Below, in pieces: positions 52,596 to 62,305 of a stretch of 64,000 nt of DNA. Both the position numbers and the translations under genes were made by a program. How positions within the stretch are numbered: position 1 is the stretch's first letter; each line of letters begins with the position of its first letter. The notes under the pieces were generated by a model. The model made no database searches. It saw nothing but the letters and a program-made list of their open reading frames with translations, and was not told the origin of the DNA. The DNA is from CALAGB01 sp963713965 (GTDB lineage Bacteria; Chloroflexota; Chloroflexia; Thermomicrobiales; Thermomicrobiaceae), in contig OY970217.1 in NCBI GenBank assembly GCA_963713965.1, positions 2,914,001 through 2,978,000 of the forward strand, written 5' to 3'.

Positions 52596-54305
52596 CTAAG
52601 GTTGCTGGACAAGCTGAATGTGATCCACGAGGATCGGGGCTTGCGGCGAGTCTGACCAGTTGTGGAAGACGATACTGCCCAACGTCACGTCCGAGCCGTT
52701 GAGGTCGGCGAGCGGGATCGTATAGGTCGTCCAACCGGTTGCCTTGGGGTAGCCACCATAGTTGGTGAGCGTGACCGGATCGCTGAGGTTATCGTACGAT
52801 CTGTCCCTCAAATACACAGCCAACGGCTCGTTGTCCGTAGTGGAGCGAATGGAGAACTGGATCGCGTTGAACGGCGACGTGTCAACTCCCGCGTCGTTGG
52901 TGATCTGGAGGCCAGCCCAACCGTCGGTAGCCGTGAAGCTGATGGGATCGGTATGTGTGTGGGTGGTCGACGCATTTATTAATTCGAGCCGTCCATTCCA
53001 GGAGAGATTGGTGTACCAGCCCTGGGCCAGACCGTCGTTGTAGATGACCATCGTTGTTGGAGTGGGAGGCTCGGTCGGAGCCGGTGTGACCGCGTCGGCG
53101 ATCTGTTCGGCGGTTGGCGATGGGATCGGAGTCGCATCGATCACCGCCGCTTGTACCGCCCAGTTCGGTACGACGACGTCGGCAAGTTGGGGCTCATTAG
53201 TCTGGGTGCCTTGGTCGGCATTAGGCGTCGATCCAGCGGCAGAACCACTCGGTGGCCCTGAGCTGGAGATGACGCCGCTCGATCCAGCGTTGACGGCCGA
53301 ACTCACCAACGCCAGAACCAGCACGATGAAAAGGACGATCAAGAGGAGCGCGCTGACGAACGTGGTCATCAGAGGGACGTTTGCCAGGCCGAGCGGCAAG
53401 TGCCGTGGCTGTGCCTGAGGTCCGTTCCAGGCAAGGGCTCTGGTCGGTAGAAGCCGCCGTTGCGTGTTGGCGAGGCGCACTTCCTCCTGAAGCATCTCCA
53501 GCGCTTCGCGCATGCGCTGCGCAGATCGAAAGCGAGCGGCAGGTTCCTTGGCCAGGGAACGCAGCACGATGGCCGCCAGCGCTGGAGATATCTGTGGGTT
53601 GAGTGAGCGCGGATCACGCGGCGGTTCGAACAGATGACGATTCATGACCTGCAGCGGATCATCACCCGGGAACGGTGCTTCGCCTGTGAGCATCTCGAAT
53701 AAGACGCACCCAGCAGAATAGATGTCCGCTTCTGGGCCGATTTGCTGTCCCGCCGCCTGTTCCGGTGCGATATAAGCCGCCGTGCCCAATGCCAGACCGC
53801 CTGACGACGAACGGGCTTCACCGGGACACAGCGTGATCCCGAAATCGGTAATCTTGGGTACCCCGCTGGCATCGATCAGAATGTTCTGCGGTTTGATATC
53901 TCGGTGAATGTAACCGGCGTCGTGAATCGCCTCCAGCCCTCGCAGCGTGCCGACTGAAATGCGCAGCGCCTCGACAACGTCGAGACGCCCGGCGAGTTGG
54001 ATGCGGCGACGGAGCGAGATCCCCTTGACCAGCTCCATCACGATGTAATGGGTCCCGTCGTTTTCACCGTATGACGAGATCTTCACCACGTTGCCGTGAG
54101 ATATGGCCGAGCCTGCGCTACCTTCCTTGATGAAGAGGGAAAGCGCTTGAGATTCCGTCGCGTGTTCGGGACGAAGTGTCTTGACGGCGACGAGTTCACC
54201 GGATTGATTGTCAGTTGCTCGATAGACCTCAGCGTAATTACCGGCGCCAATGCGTGAGTCGAGTACGAATCTGCCGGCAAGCAGACGTCGCGAAACGGAT
54301 GTCAT
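52596..54305 (-). CDS. Receptor-like serine/threonine protein kinase
   Basis: A 569-residue eukaryote-type kinase. The ATG at 54305 has GGAGG 4 bases upstream. The glycine loop GAGNYAEVY (20-28), K42, the catalytic HRDIKPQN (134-141, D136) and DFG (154-156) are all intact, so it should be active. One membrane helix (about 311-337) follows. Outside the cell there is a Pro/Thr-rich linker and a C-terminal beta-sandwich-like domain (about 420-565) that resembles carbohydrate-binding modules, with many Trp and Asn residues and ending PILVDHIQLVQQP. There are no PASTA repeats. The likely ligand is a glycan. Confidence 0.9.
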   Translation of the reverse strand: MTSVSRRLLAGRFVLDSRIGAGNYAEVYRATDNQSGELVAVKTLRPEHATESQALSLFIKEGSAGSAISHGNVVKISSYGENDGTHYIVMELVKGISLRRRIQLAGRLDVVEALRISVGTLRGLEAIHDAGYIHRDIKPQNILIDASGVPKITDFGITLCPGEARSSSGGLALGTAAYIAPEQAAGQQIGPEADIYSAGCVLFEMLTGEAPFPGDDPLQVMNRHLFEPPRDPRSLNPQISPALAAIVLRSLAKEPAARFRSAQRMREALEMLQEEVRLANTQRRLLPTRALAWNGPQAQPRHLPLGLANVPLMTTFVSALLLIVLFIVLVLALVSSAVNAGSSGVISSSGPPSGSAAGSTPNADQGTQTNEPQLADVVVPNWAVQAAVIDATPIPSPTAEQIADAVTPAPTEPPTPTTMVIYNDGLAQGWYTNLSWNGRLELINASTTHTHTDPISFTATDGWAGLQITNDAGVDTSPFNAIQFSIRSTTDNEPLAVYLRDRSYDNLSDPVTLTNYGGYPKATGWTTYTIPLADLNGSDVTLGSIVFHNWSDSPQAPILVDHIQLVQQP

Positions 54306-54496
54306 CGATCCTCCAGGCATCGAAGGCGAACCTTCGAGCGTTCCGTTGACCGGTGTGACGAAATCGCGATATTGGTGCCAGGGATGCCGGTCCCGAACAT
54401 CCGTTACAACGCGCGACATCACCACGTTGGGTACCGGTCGACGGTCAACACCCTTACAGTAGCAGATATGCTTGACATTGGGCGTTTAATTAGAGG

Positions 54497-55297
54497 ATGG
54501 ATTCCTCAATAGATGCGCGGGCGAATATGACAACTTTGACAGAGCAGGACGTGACTCAGCTCGACCGACTGGCCGAGCTGTTGTTCGAACGTCGTTCCGG
54601 CGTGGCGTTCACCGGTGCCGGTATCTCGACCGAGTCGGGCATCCCCGACTATCGCGGTCCAGACGGCATTTGGAAAAAGATCAAGCCGACAATGTTCCGC
54701 GATTTCGTCACCGATCCGGAGATCCGCCTCAATCACTGGAAGCGTCGCGTCGAACGCTATCCGGAGTTGGCCGCGAAGCAGCCGAATGACGGTCATCGTG
54801 CGCTGGCTCGAATGCAACAGCTGGGATTCCTGCAGGAGATCATCACCCAGAACATCGACGGACTTCACCAGAAAGCTGGTTCCGATCCGGAGAACGTGAT
54901 TGAGCTGCATGGTTCCGCCCACCGCGTTCGTTGTCTGCAGTGCGGCCGCCTGTTTGACGCGGAGCCGTTTGATCGTGAGTTCAATGGTGAGGAGCCGATC
55001 TGCCCGGTTTGCGGCGGCATCGTCAAGGAATCAACGATTTCCTTTGGACAGTCACTCGTGGCGGATGACCTTCGACGGTCGCTGCTTGTCGCCCGAGGCG
55101 CCGACGTGATGATCGTGGTCGGTTCGTCGCTCACGGTCAACCCGGCCGCGAAGGTCCCGCGTGAAGCCGTCAAAGCGGGTGCGGAATTGGTAATTATCAA
55201 CAATCAGCCGACGCCGCTCGATGACCTGGCAAAGGTTGTCGTTCGGTCTCAATCGGGCCCCTCTCTGAGTTACCTCGCGGACCGTCTCATCCCCTGA
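54497..55297 (+). CDS. Sir2-family NAD-dependent protein deacylase
   Basis: A 266-residue sirtuin of class U/III type that removes acyl groups from lysine using NAD. GAGISTESGIPDYRG (about residues 40-54), TQNIDGLH (about 117-124), the catalytic His in ELHGS (about 137) and the zinc pairs CLQC and CPVC (about 145 and 173) are present. The start may instead be the ATG at 54527; neither has a good ribosome site. The stop is 90 bases before the HAD gene on the same strand. Targets unknown. Confidence 0.93.
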   Translation: MDSSIDARANMTTLTEQDVTQLDRLAELLFERRSGVAFTGAGISTESGIPDYRGPDGIWKKIKPTMFRDFVTDPEIRLNHWKRRVERYPELAAKQPNDGHRALARMQQLGFLQEIITQNIDGLHQKAGSDPENVIELHGSAHRVRCLQCGRLFDAEPFDREFNGEEPICPVCGGIVKESTISFGQSLVADDLRRSLLVARGADVMIVVGSSLTVNPAAKVPREAVKAGAELVIINNQPTPLDDLAKVVVRSQSGPSLSYLADRLIP

Positions 55298-55387
55298 TCC
55301 TGCCTCACTTGACGCGCTTTCGTGCAGGTGAGTAGGCTTGTCCCGTTCACGAGCTCGTTCAGCGCGGCCATCAATTCGAGGAGCCCC

Positions 55388-56104
55388 ATGTCCACCCAGC
55401 CGCAGCCCGTCGCGTCCTGTCCCCCGTCGCTCGTCCTTTTCGATCTGGACGACACGTTGTGCGACCACTACACCTCATTGCGCTTGCGGCTGCGTTTGGC
55501 TTTCGAAGCCGCGTTTGATCCCGAGAGCGACATCGACATCGGGCACCTTGTCGAAGAGACCGCCATCAGTTCGGTTGGTGGTACCAGGCACTTCGCCGAG
55601 GTGTTGCAGAGTCGCGGAGTGTCCGATCCCGAGCGTATCGACCGTGCCATCGAGCTGTACCTGAGCGATCGCTATCGAGGGCTGGAGCTCTTCGACGACG
55701 CATTGCACGTTGTTCGCATGGTGAGCCAATCGTCACACGTCGGGTTGATCACGAACGGTCCCAGCAGGATTCAGCGCGATAAAATCGCACGGCTGGCAAT
55801 CGGTGACCTTTTCGAGCTCATACTCGTTTCAGAAGAAGAGGGTATCTGGAAGCCCGACCCGTTAATCTTCCATAGAGCACTCGATCGATTCGAAATCGAA
55901 GCCGACGAGGCAATCTACGTGGGTGATTCCGCCGAGCATGACGTTGCCGGAGCGCGCGCCGCGGGCATCACCTCGGTCTGGATTAATCGTCGTGGTCGTG
56001 AGTGGCCTGGTGGAGTACGCGCCGATCACGAAATCAGCAGCTTGATAGAGCTGCCGGCGCTGCTCGGGGTGACGAGCGCCCACGAAACTGGTGGAGTTAC
56101 ATAA
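55388..56104 (+). CDS. HAD-superfamily hydrolase
   Basis: A 238-residue phosphatase-like protein. The ATG at 55388 has GAGGAG 4 bases upstream. HAD motifs: DLDDTL (about 20-25, nucleophile Asp), the motif-II Thr in LITNGPS (about 121-127), the motif-III Lys in WKPDP (about 154-158) and motif IV GDSAEHDVAGA (about 181-191). A helical cap lies between motifs I and II, as in subfamily IA (YjjG/Gph-like). The substrate is a small phosphorylated metabolite, not identifiable. Confidence 0.9.
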   Translation: MSTQPQPVASCPPSLVLFDLDDTLCDHYTSLRLRLRLAFEAAFDPESDIDIGHLVEETAISSVGGTRHFAEVLQSRGVSDPERIDRAIELYLSDRYRGLELFDDALHVVRMVSQSSHVGLITNGPSRIQRDKIARLAIGDLFELILVSEEEGIWKPDPLIFHRALDRFEIEADEAIYVGDSAEHDVAGARAAGITSVWINRRGREWPGGVRADHEISSLIELPALLGVTSAHETGGVT

Positions 56105-56151
56105 CACACATCATTCAACGCGACAGTCGCAAAGACTGAATTGGGGAAGAG

Positions 56152-57369
56152 ATGCTGTCCAATTTCACCCGGATCGTGTGGGCCTGCGCCGCAGTCGGCC
56201 TGACGGTGACGCTCGTCTCATATGCCTTCGGACTGGTGCCCCGCTCCTCGAGCGCCGGCAGCAGCACGCAAGAGTCGCTGAGCTCACCGACGGCCGTTAT
56301 CGCGCCAGGAGAGACCGCGTCGCCATCGGTGGTGCAGGGCGCCGCTTCACCCGATGTGAGCGCTAGTCCGTCATCCACGCCGATCGTACTCGCGTCGCCA
56401 ACTCTGGCGGCCACGCCGACGGCTCCGGTCGCCACGCTGACGGCCGATCAGCTTGCACAGTACAAGCCGAATGAGCTTGGACAGATCATGGTCCTCATGT
56501 ACCACTCGATTGATGATTCAGGCGGAGATTATTCGACCACCGCCGACGAGTTCCGCCATGACCTGCAGTGGCTCTACGACCATGATTTCTACGTCATCCC
56601 GATCCACGACTACGTGACGAATTCGATCAAGGCACCTGCCGGAAAACGTCCAGTTATCCTGACGTTCGATGATGGATCAGTCTCTCAGTTCAACTACATC
56701 GTCGATTCGGCGGGGAACAAGCACATCGATCCGAACTGCGCCATCGGCATGCTGGAGGACGCCTTCACCAAGCATCCCGATTTCGGTCGTGGCGGGCTCT
56801 TCTCGATCCTCCCGTTGGCTCCCTTCGCTTGGCCCGATGCCGTCGGCCAAGAAAAGTTCGAGAAGGAAAAGGTGCAGTTCCTGCTCGATCATGGGTATGA
56901 AATTGGCGATCATACCGTGGATCACATCGACCTGCGCACGATCTCCGACGACGAGATCAAGGATGAGCTCGGCAGCGCGGTCGACATGATGCATGACTTC
57001 GACTCCCGATCGCAGATGGAGATCATCTCCGTGCCGTTTGGTGAATACCCGGATCATGGAGACACGACGATTTTTGAAGGGTTTGATCTCAACGGGAAGC
57101 ACTATGGATTCATGGGCGCGCTGATGGTCGGCGCCAATCCGAGCCCATCGCCGATTGACAGCGATTTTGACCCCTATTGGATTCCGCGCATCAGAGGGAG
57201 TCGTGATCAGATCGACAAGTGGTTCGACTTCGTCGATCAGAATCCCGGTATAATGTACGTGAGCGATGGGAACCCAGACACGATAACGGTGCCGAATGAC
57301 CTCGCGCCGAATCTGGACGGGAAGCTCGATCAGAGCAAGCTCGACGGAAAGACGTTGATCCGCTATTAA
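56152..57369 (+). CDS. Exported polysaccharide deacetylase
   Basis: A 405-residue NodB-family (CE4) enzyme. A hydrophobic N-terminal helix (about 8-28) acts as signal or anchor and is followed by a Ser/Thr/Ala-rich linker (about 30-95). The catalytic domain starts at IMVLMYHSIDD (about 110). The metal and catalytic Asp pair is in LTFDDGS (about 166-172) and the two metal histidines are in GDHTVDHID (about 255-263). It probably removes acetyl groups from peptidoglycan or an exopolysaccharide. GGGGAAGAG precedes the ATG. ispH follows after about 42 bases. Confidence 0.88.
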   Translation: MLSNFTRIVWACAAVGLTVTLVSYAFGLVPRSSSAGSSTQESLSSPTAVIAPGETASPSVVQGAASPDVSASPSSTPIVLASPTLAATPTAPVATLTADQLAQYKPNELGQIMVLMYHSIDDSGGDYSTTADEFRHDLQWLYDHDFYVIPIHDYVTNSIKAPAGKRPVILTFDDGSVSQFNYIVDSAGNKHIDPNCAIGMLEDAFTKHPDFGRGGLFSILPLAPFAWPDAVGQEKFEKEKVQFLLDHGYEIGDHTVDHIDLRTISDDEIKDELGSAVDMMHDFDSRSQMEIISVPFGEYPDHGDTTIFEGFDLNGKHYGFMGALMVGANPSPSPIDSDFDPYWIPRIRGSRDQIDKWFDFVDQNPGIMYVSDGNPDTITVPNDLAPNLDGKLDQSKLDGKTLIRY

Positions 57370-57411
57370 ACACTTGCGCTCAGCACATCTGAGGGGTTGG
57401 GTACGCCAACA

Positions 57412-58368
57412 ATGACTGTTAAACAAATCGTACTAGCCGAAGAGATGGGGTATTGCTGGGGCGTACGCCGCGCGATCGACATCATCAGCAAGGCTGGTAA
57501 CGTTGATGAACCAGTGGCAACCATTGGTGACGTCATCCACAACCCGCAGATCGTCGAGCGACTCAGATCACAGGGCATCGAGACGGCCGAGACTGTTGGA
57601 GACGCCGAGCAACGTGGATACAAGCGTGTGGCCATCACGGCACACGGCGCCGGACCAGAACGTGCCGACGACGCCAAAACGCGCGGCCTGGAATTGATCG
57701 ACACGACCTGCCCGCTGGTCACCAAAGTTCAGAGACTCGGCCAGAAGCTGGCGCGCCAGGGCTATTACCTCGTCGTCTATGGCGACGGCTATCATCCTGA
57801 GGTTCGCGGCATTATCTCCTGGTCCGGCACCAGCCGCGCCGTCGCCGCCAAGCACATCGAGGACCTTCCCTGGCACATCGCACGAGGTCAAGGCGAAGCG
57901 GGGGACACAGAGCCGCCGCGCAAAGTCGCGGTGGTATCCCAGACGACCAAGAACGTCGATGAGTTCCTCAAATTTGTCGGTGAGCTTGTGCCAATGGTCG
58001 CGCGCGACGGCGGGGAAGTCCGCATCTGCAACACCATCTGCGAGCCGACCACCGAGCGGCAGAATGCGCTGCACAAAATGGCACGCGAAGTCGACGCCAT
58101 TCTCGCGATTGGCGGCAAAAAGTCGTCGAATACGGCGCGCCTGGCAGAGGTCGGGCGCAGCTATGGCATCCCCAGCTATCACATCGAGCGGGCCGATGAG
58201 ATCTCAGACGACTGGCTCGAGGGCATCGAGCGAGTCGGCGTGACGGCCGGCGCCTCCACACCGGACGACGTTATCGTCTCCGTGGTGAAGCACCTTCAGG
58301 AGAGGGGCTACGCCGCACCGGAAATGGACATGCCCGAATACGATCTCAACTTGCTCCCGAGCTTCTAG
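57412..58368 (+). CDS. ispH: 4-hydroxy-3-methylbut-2-enyl diphosphate reductase
   Basis: A 318-residue [4Fe-4S] enzyme, the last step of the non-mevalonate isoprenoid pathway, giving IPP and DMAPP. The three cluster cysteines are C15 (GYCWGV), C100 (TTCPLV) and C210 (NTICEPT). The substrate histidines lie in IHNPQ and YGDGYHPE. TTG at 57397 with an adjacent GAGGGG is another possible start, but the conserved region begins at the ATG at 57412. It shows that the host uses the MEP pathway. Confidence 0.94.
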   Translation: MTVKQIVLAEEMGYCWGVRRAIDIISKAGNVDEPVATIGDVIHNPQIVERLRSQGIETAETVGDAEQRGYKRVAITAHGAGPERADDAKTRGLELIDTTCPLVTKVQRLGQKLARQGYYLVVYGDGYHPEVRGIISWSGTSRAVAAKHIEDLPWHIARGQGEAGDTEPPRKVAVVSQTTKNVDEFLKFVGELVPMVARDGGEVRICNTICEPTTERQNALHKMAREVDAILAIGGKKSSNTARLAEVGRSYGIPSYHIERADEISDDWLEGIERVGVTAGASTPDDVIVSVVKHLQERGYAAPEMDMPEYDLNLLPSF

Positions 58369-58477
58369 TCACGAGCATGTCGGTGGTGACTGTTATCCAA
58401 ACTTCGACTCACTATCGGAGAGCCGCTGTTTTGGCTCCAACGCTACGCTCTGAACAGACATCGGTGGCGTTGATGGA

Positions 58478-59206
58478 TTGCGGTCGCCGGTGAAACGGTC
58501 TGATCAGTTTTCGGCGTCCCCTGAGCGACGCAACGATCGGCTAACCTTGCCACCGGGGTCCAATCGAATTCTTATTTGGGCCGCCATCGTCTCGCTTCTC
58601 GGCTACGTCGCGTTGCTCCTCTTCATTCGATCCAATCCGCGACCGAAGACCGACTTCAACGCCACCATCAAGCTGCAACGCTGGGAAAATCGATCACTTG
58701 CCCGCTTGATGGATTCCATCAGCTGGTTCGGCTTCCGGCCTCAAAGCCTGCTCGTTCCGGGACTGTCGGTCGCTTTCTTCTGGTTTCGAGGGCGAAGGTT
58801 GGCGAGCTTTTTCCTGACCGTCGCATGGGCCAGCAGTCTGCTCAGCTTCTTCACCAAGCTGGTGATCCGGCGGCCACGTCCGGACGATCCGCGCATTCGC
58901 ATCGTTGAAGCGGACATTCGAGACACGAGCTTCCCCAGTGGACACACGCTCCACTACGTCACCTTCTGGGGTTTTCTCGCCTATCTGGGGACGACCAGCG
59001 TGCACAACCGGCGCATCGGCCGTGTGATCGCGGCGTTCAGCGCGGCGGTGATCGGACTTGTCGGTCCCTCGCGCGTCTATCTCGGTCATCATTGGCTAAC
59101 CGACGTCATTGCCTCGTACTTGCTTGGTTTCGCCTATCTCGCCGGCCTCGTAACCGTCTACAGGTTCCTGCGCTCAGTCCTCGAGTTGGACGATCGGCCA
59201 TCGTGA
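58478..59206 (+). CDS. PAP2-family membrane phosphatase
   Basis: About 238-242 residues with five or six membrane helices. The three phosphatase motifs are present: KLVIRRPRP (about 127-135), PSGH (about 154-157) and SRVYLGHHWLTD (about 199-210). It may dephosphorylate undecaprenyl pyrophosphate or phosphatidate. The start is either TTG at 58478 or GTG at 58493; no clear ribosome site decides. Its stop overlaps the GTG of the next gene (GTGA), so the two are coupled. Together with the GDPD downstream this suggests lipid turnover. Confidence 0.9.
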   Translation: MRSPVKRSDQFSASPERRNDRLTLPPGSNRILIWAAIVSLLGYVALLLFIRSNPRPKTDFNATIKLQRWENRSLARLMDSISWFGFRPQSLLVPGLSVAFFWFRGRRLASFFLTVAWASSLLSFFTKLVIRRPRPDDPRIRIVEADIRDTSFPSGHTLHYVTFWGFLAYLGTTSVHNRRIGRVIAAFSAAVIGLVGPSRVYLGHHWLTDVIASYLLGFAYLAGLVTVYRFLRSVLELDDRPS

Positions 59207-59979
59207 CGAGTCGTCGCCCACTCCTCATTGCCCATCGCGGTGGTGTGCCGGATGAGCAGGACAACTCCGCCCCAGCCTTCGAACGCGCGATGCTTCTGGA
59301 CGTCGATATGCTCGAATTCGACGTGCGACAGGCCGGAGACGGCGCGCTCGTGCTGTTGCACGATCCGGTGGTTCATGCCGAAGGGCAGCGCCTGGTTGTG
59401 TCGGACACGCCGAGCGATCTCTTGCGACAACTGCTCTCCTGGATGCTGACACTCGACGAGTTCTTTGAGCGGTTCGGTCAGGCACTGCCGTTCAACCTCG
59501 ATATGAAGACGCACGGGTTCGAAGCTGAAGTGGTCGACGCCCTACGGCGACACGGTCTGGTCAATCGGGCGCTGATCTCCAGCGGGCATATCCACAGCCT
59601 GCGGCGCATTGCGGGGATGATGTTTGGCCCAACTCTCGGCCTTTCGCGCGGACATGCGCGTACGTCTGTCGAATTCGACGCGTTCTTCAGGAGTTTCAAG
59701 CGGTTTGAGGAAATCTCGCTGCCGGTCATGGCAAGGTTGGCAAAATCGGGAGCCGTCATGCTGCAGCACGAATCAGTCGATGAACGTCTCGTCGAGTCGC
59801 TGCACTGCCGTGGACTGCGCGTCTTTACCTGGACTGTCGATGACCCGACTGAGGCACGGCGCCTGGCACGGATCGGCGTGGATGGCATCGCCAGCAACCG
59901 CCCGGCCCTGATCGGCGAGGCGCTGGGCGAAGGGTCCTCGCCCGCCGAACGCGCGGGGCTAAAGCCGCAGCGCTACTAA
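59203..59979 (+). CDS. Glycerophosphodiester phosphodiesterase
   Basis: A 258-residue GDPD-family enzyme that splits glycerophosphodiesters to glycerol 3-phosphate and alcohol. The GTG at 59203 overlaps the PAP2 stop (GTGA). Catalytic residues are in IAHRGG (about residues 8-13), EFDVR (about 41-45) and LHDPVV (about 54-59). The C-terminal FTWTVDD and GIASNRP stretches are typical. There is no signal peptide, so it acts in the cytoplasm. The 335-base gap after it holds an imperfect hairpin and no gene. Confidence 0.92.
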   Translation: MTSRRPLLIAHRGGVPDEQDNSAPAFERAMLLDVDMLEFDVRQAGDGALVLLHDPVVHAEGQRLVVSDTPSDLLRQLLSWMLTLDEFFERFGQALPFNLDMKTHGFEAEVVDALRRHGLVNRALISSGHIHSLRRIAGMMFGPTLGLSRGHARTSVEFDAFFRSFKRFEEISLPVMARLAKSGAVMLQHESVDERLVESLHCRGLRVFTWTVDDPTEARRLARIGVDGIASNRPALIGEALGEGSSPAERAGLKPQRY

Positions 59980-60128
59980 GGCGAAGCCCACTGAAGGGGC
60001 TGGACCTCCGCATCATTCATATCGCGGACCTGGAACGCGTGTATTCGCCGATGTGAGCTCGGTCCGGTGGGAGGACTTCGCCTGAGTCGTCTTCCTGCAG
60101 CCGAAGGCCGACCAACACCCACTTCGTG

Positions 60129-60180
60129 GGTACCCGGATCGCCCCTACGAACGAGCGCGTACGCTCAGTCCGGGGGTACC
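60129..60180. repeat. Imperfect inverted repeat after the GDPD gene
   Basis: GGTACCC (60129-60135) pairs with GGGTACC (60174-60180) and GGA (60136-60138) with TCC (60169-60171), and inside lies a GAGCG/CGCTC hairpin (60153-60157 and 60162-60166). The left side contains ATCGCCCCTAC, shared with the REP-like palindromes near 41.1 kb. The rest of the gap 59980-60314 shows nothing further. Confidence 0.5.
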
Positions 60181-60314
60181 TGCTTGCGGGTCAGACTCCG
60201 TCTCGATCAGCCTGGGGTTTTCAACGCAGGTTGACCGTAGGGCGACTATCAGTCTAATTCACCAATCACCATTCGACCTGGGGCGAGCGTCGAGAGAGCA
60301 CGAAGGACCATCCA

Positions 60315-62048
60315 CTACTGTGTCGGTGGAGGCGTGCCATAGCGCCATTCATAGTAGGCGCGGCCCACGTTCCCCATCTCGATCTGCCAGTTGGGATCAT
60401 TGCTCGCCGTGTAGGTCACCACGCGGCGCTCAAAGGCCTGCACCAGCACCCACTGATTCTCGCCCTTGACGTTGGTCTGCACCCAGTAGGGCTGGCTGAT
60501 GGGGTGACCCAGCACGTAGATCCATTGCCAACTCTGCGACGTCATCCAGTTCCAGAAGACCCCTGCCACGTTGATCCCCGTGGTCTGGTCGTAGTAGGCG
60601 TCGTTGGTCGTCTTTCCCAGCGTCGCGTTCTGACTGACCGTGCCGTCCTTGGCCAACGTGCTGTTCACCGGCTGACCGGTCTGGTCAGGCTGTGAGTAGC
60701 CGTTCCCGAGCGATGCCAGGTTATGCAGGCTCGCGTACGTTGGCGCATTTGGATTGGCGCTGTCATCTCCGGCGATTGGCACGTTCGCGGGACTCGATTT
60801 CTGGAATGACGTATCGCCAACCTGAATGGCTCCCTGGATCATGTCACGCACCAACAGGCCGTTCGTCACGAACCATTCCGACGAACGATCTCCATTGGGA
60901 TCCGTGATCTCCATGCGGCTCTTGTCGAAGTAGTAGACCTGACGCGAACCTCCAGGAGATTCCGCATAGGGCTCGGTCAATGCGTCAATCGTATCCGGCC
61001 CCCACAGCCATGTTCGTGAATCGGTCAGCGATTGCACTGCGCCATCGGCCGACCACCAAATGCTCTGAACGGCAGCGTCGGCATTGGCGATTCCCTTCGG
61101 CAGACTGGCGGACGCGGGAACGGCCGAGAGCGACAGCGGATCCCCAGCCTCGGTCGCGGTCAAGAATGACCAGGACTTGGTGAAGGCTGAACCGTTGGCC
61201 GTTCCGGTGACGGTGACGGTGCAGCGCGTTCCGGGCTGAAGTGGCGCCTGTGCTGAAATCATGTCGGTGCGGGTGGTGAGCCAGCCGGTGCCCACGGAGG
61301 AGAAGGACGGCACGACTTGCCCGTTGGCGGTGAGCGTGGCGCTGTCAAACGAGACGTCGCCAGCGCCATGGTATTTCAGCGTTATTGGGTAACCCACTGG
61401 ATAGTTGGCGCTCGGGAAGGGGTTCGGGGTCTCACCCCAGAAGCTGTAGGAGACTCCTGCCGTCCCATCAGGCGGCCAGGCGATCCAGTCTGGCTTGGCA
61501 GTGTTGGTCCAGTTTGGAGAGCCAACGTCGATAACCTCGATCTTGACGCCATTTTCGTTGACCATGCCGAGCCCGATGTCGGTGTAGCGTGGATCGATCA
61601 GCGTGAGGCGGTGATTGATCGTGCCGATAAACCAATCGACGCTCGCAACCATCGATCCACTCAGCCCGATGTTTTCGTTGGCCCAGCCATTGTAGCCCTG
61701 TGCATCGACGCGATCCTGCATGCTGGCACCGGTGAAGCCTGGCTTGCCCTGCTGCTCTTCGTGCAGTCCCATGCCGCTCAGACTCGGATCGCCGATATTG
61801 AGCTGGTAGTAGCGCGCGTGCGACTGAGCCGAGGCGTCCAGCTTCGGATTGCGCGTCATCGGAGGCAGTCCGAGCCAGGAGCGGTACGTGTTAATCATGG
61901 TAAACGCCTGGGCGGTATCGTCCGTCGCGGCCGCGGCTGGAGTACTGGCGATGGTCGACAGCGGGGCAAGCGATAGCATCATCAAGAGCACGATGAATCG
62001 GGTGAGTGATACGGGCCGGTACGCCCGCGAGAAGACGCGAAGTGGCAT
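60315..62048 (-). CDS. Secreted CAP-domain (SCP/PR1) protein with Chloroflexota-type modules
   Basis: A 577-residue exported protein. The ATG at 62048 was chosen because the basic-hydrophobic signal peptide begins at once. The CAP domain (about residues 45-170; AFTMINTYRSWLGLPPM, SAQSHARYYQ, NENIGLSG, GTINHRLTLIDP) is followed by an Ig-like segment (about 195-290). The C-terminal half (about 315-575) is a large module containing YYFDKSRMEI and VQAFERRVVTY, whose last part (VLGHPIS...ERRVVTY...MGNVGRAYYEWRYG) matches in layout the repeats of the L,D-transpeptidase at 20.6 kb. Likely a cell-surface protein; enzymatic activity uncertain. Confidence 0.87.
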   Translation of the reverse strand: MPLRVFSRAYRPVSLTRFIVLLMMLSLAPLSTIASTPAAAATDDTAQAFTMINTYRSWLGLPPMTRNPKLDASAQSHARYYQLNIGDPSLSGMGLHEEQQGKPGFTGASMQDRVDAQGYNGWANENIGLSGSMVASVDWFIGTINHRLTLIDPRYTDIGLGMVNENGVKIEVIDVGSPNWTNTAKPDWIAWPPDGTAGVSYSFWGETPNPFPSANYPVGYPITLKYHGAGDVSFDSATLTANGQVVPSFSSVGTGWLTTRTDMISAQAPLQPGTRCTVTVTGTANGSAFTKSWSFLTATEAGDPLSLSAVPASASLPKGIANADAAVQSIWWSADGAVQSLTDSRTWLWGPDTIDALTEPYAESPGGSRQVYYFDKSRMEITDPNGDRSSEWFVTNGLLVRDMIQGAIQVGDTSFQKSSPANVPIAGDDSANPNAPTYASLHNLASLGNGYSQPDQTGQPVNSTLAKDGTVSQNATLGKTTNDAYYDQTTGINVAGVFWNWMTSQSWQWIYVLGHPISQPYWVQTNVKGENQWVLVQAFERRVVTYTASNDPNWQIEMGNVGRAYYEWRYGTPPPTQ

Positions 62049-62305
62049 GGCCGAGTTTCCCTTCCCACCTGATTGGCTCCGAACGCTCGATGCCCCCACA
62101 TCGGATTCCGGTCGAACTCAATTCGCCGGGCCAATCAGTTTCTCTGTAACAATACAACGGGCGATTCCGCACGCGGTAGCGCTCCACATAGTACCCAGGT
62201 GATGTTTAATGGGTGGGAATTGAGTCATACGGGCTGCGGTCCGGAGTCGCGGGAGCCGATTGTGGCGACGCGGATCGCAACTCACATCGCGGGAGGAGTC
62301 GTCGC

